Below are positions 63,101 to 64,000 of a DNA stretch of 64,000 nucleotides, in pieces. Origin of the DNA: Enoplolaimus lenunculus. Its lineage: Eukaryota > Nematoda > Enoplea > Enoplida > Thoracostomopsidae. Within the stretch, counting starts at the first letter, position 1. Every line of letters begins with the position of its first letter. The notes beneath the pieces were generated by a model that was not told the DNA's origin, made no database searches, and worked only from the letters and a program-made list of their open reading frames with translations. The DNA is taken from NCBI GenBank assembly GCA_030248215.1, contig JASANG010001469.1, forward strand, positions 286,444-350,443, read 5' to 3'. Both the position numbers and the translations under genes were made by a program.

Positions 63101-64000
63101 ACAGAAATATTCGCCAAAGTCAATCATGGCAGTCGGATACTTTTGGTGTTCGTATTACAGCGTTGTTACAGGAAGTATGACATCTATGCACAAGCGGGCT
63201 ATTCAAAAGCTTGTACGAGGTCTATCCGGTGAAATTGTGAAACAATGAAAACTCGTGAGCGGAGCGAGCCAGAAGCCAGACGTAATTTTAGCAATATTTA
63301 TGTGAAACGCAGATTTGTCATTTCGCGTAGGTCCAGTTGCGAATCCGACTCATGGATTCAAATCCGCTCTTGGACATACTAAGGTGCGCGGACGGTACTG
63401 GCGACGGAACGCTGGGGGTGACGGTAACGGCAGGAAACCGCAGCACGAACCTTTGCGAGGGAAAGGAGAAACTGGGCCTAGGCCGATCTTTCCCACGCAA
63501 ATATCTAACGGGGGGAAATCGGCCTGTTACTCTGGTACAAAACGCTGAGATGGGGACGCAGCGGGAGAAGGGTCAGAGTGCTCAGCGGCACTCAAAAAAA
63601 TTACCCCCTAGAAATGTCGTAGATTCTATTATAGCCTTCTTATTTCAACCACATACCCAACCTAAAAATTGTTTGCTACTCAGCAGGATGACATGGCGAT
63701 GGTTTTGAGCCAAATCTGGTTTCATTTTCTTGACATGAGAAAAATAGCCTGGCCGAAAACATTGTCTACTGGACATAATGATGTAGAAATATTACATTTG
63801 TTTTATTCGTAAAATTTTCAACTTGAAATTGAATTTCAAGATTTATTCGTAAAAATTTCAATTTAAAATTTAATTTTAACAAAGACTTAACAACTTCAAT
63901 ACATAATATGTTGTGGTTGGATTCAATCTTAAAGCTGATTAGAGCTTACGTCTTATCCGACCATTCCTTTCTATAACAATGGGTAGACCCAAACATTTTT

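Larger units (their letters stand above)
52290..64000 (-). repeat. Right arm of giant inverted duplication
   Basis: Mirror of 38.88-51.98 kb. Agreement is near-complete beyond about 59 kb. It is poorer from 55 to 58 kb and poor with many short losses at 52.3-55 kb and 58.2-58.5 kb. The net shortfall is about 1.4 kb. Mirrored items include family A copies near 53.5, 53.9, 57.6, 57.9, 59.7 and 62.1 kb and the minisatellite at 62.44-63.10 kb. Confidence 0.95.

Noticed and set aside
1-64000. LTR retroelements, LINEs, Polintons or other virus-like elements
   Set aside because: No reverse transcriptase, integrase, capsid or polymerase motifs and no long direct terminal repeats were recognised.

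Overview
The window looks like an AT-rich metazoan nuclear genome made mostly of short non-autonomous DNA transposons, with a few spliced genes between them. Introns have canonical metazoan GT-AG borders (one GC-AG). The only confidently named products are animal families: a mitochondrial phosphate carrier and a myosuppressin/FMRFamide-type GPCR. The commonest repeat contains arrays of TTAGGC, the telomere unit of nematodes. That hints at a nematode or relative but does not prove it, because the arrays lie inside transposons. I saw no LTR, retroviral, LINE or Polinton protein.

Layout. 1-10.8 kb: repeats and AT-rich spacer. 10.84-12.97 kb: an intronless DMSR/SPR-type GPCR on +. 14.69-21.59 kb: an SLC25A3-like phosphate carrier on -, with seven coding exons found; its first exon is not found and its introns are packed with transposons. 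22.8-23.2 kb: a possible two-exon small secreted protein on -. 26.1-26.6 kb: a coiled-coil-like exon split by a transposon. 27.36-32.61 kb: three phase-compatible exons of an unidentified gene on -. 30.36-30.56 and 34.41-34.63 kb: two possible last exons. 35-52 kb: repeats, two minisatellites and one short secreted-peptide ORF.

From 38.88 kb to the end of the window the sequence is one huge inverted duplication. Its axis is near 52.1 kb and the right arm mirrors the left. The arms are nearly identical far from the axis. Near the axis the right arm is eroded by many small deletions, so it is net about 1.4 kb shorter. This is either a real palindrome or a fold-back/assembly artefact, so genes and repeats in the right arm should not be counted as independent.

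The main novelty candidate is 'family A', with about 35 copies before the axis. These are 140-400 bp elements flanked by 8-bp target duplications, with about 28-bp inverted ends (GGCCCATGTAAAGATCAGGG and relatives) around (TTAGGC)n arrays. At least three terminal-sequence subfamilies share this core, and several unrelated MITE families here each carry their own hexamer repeat.
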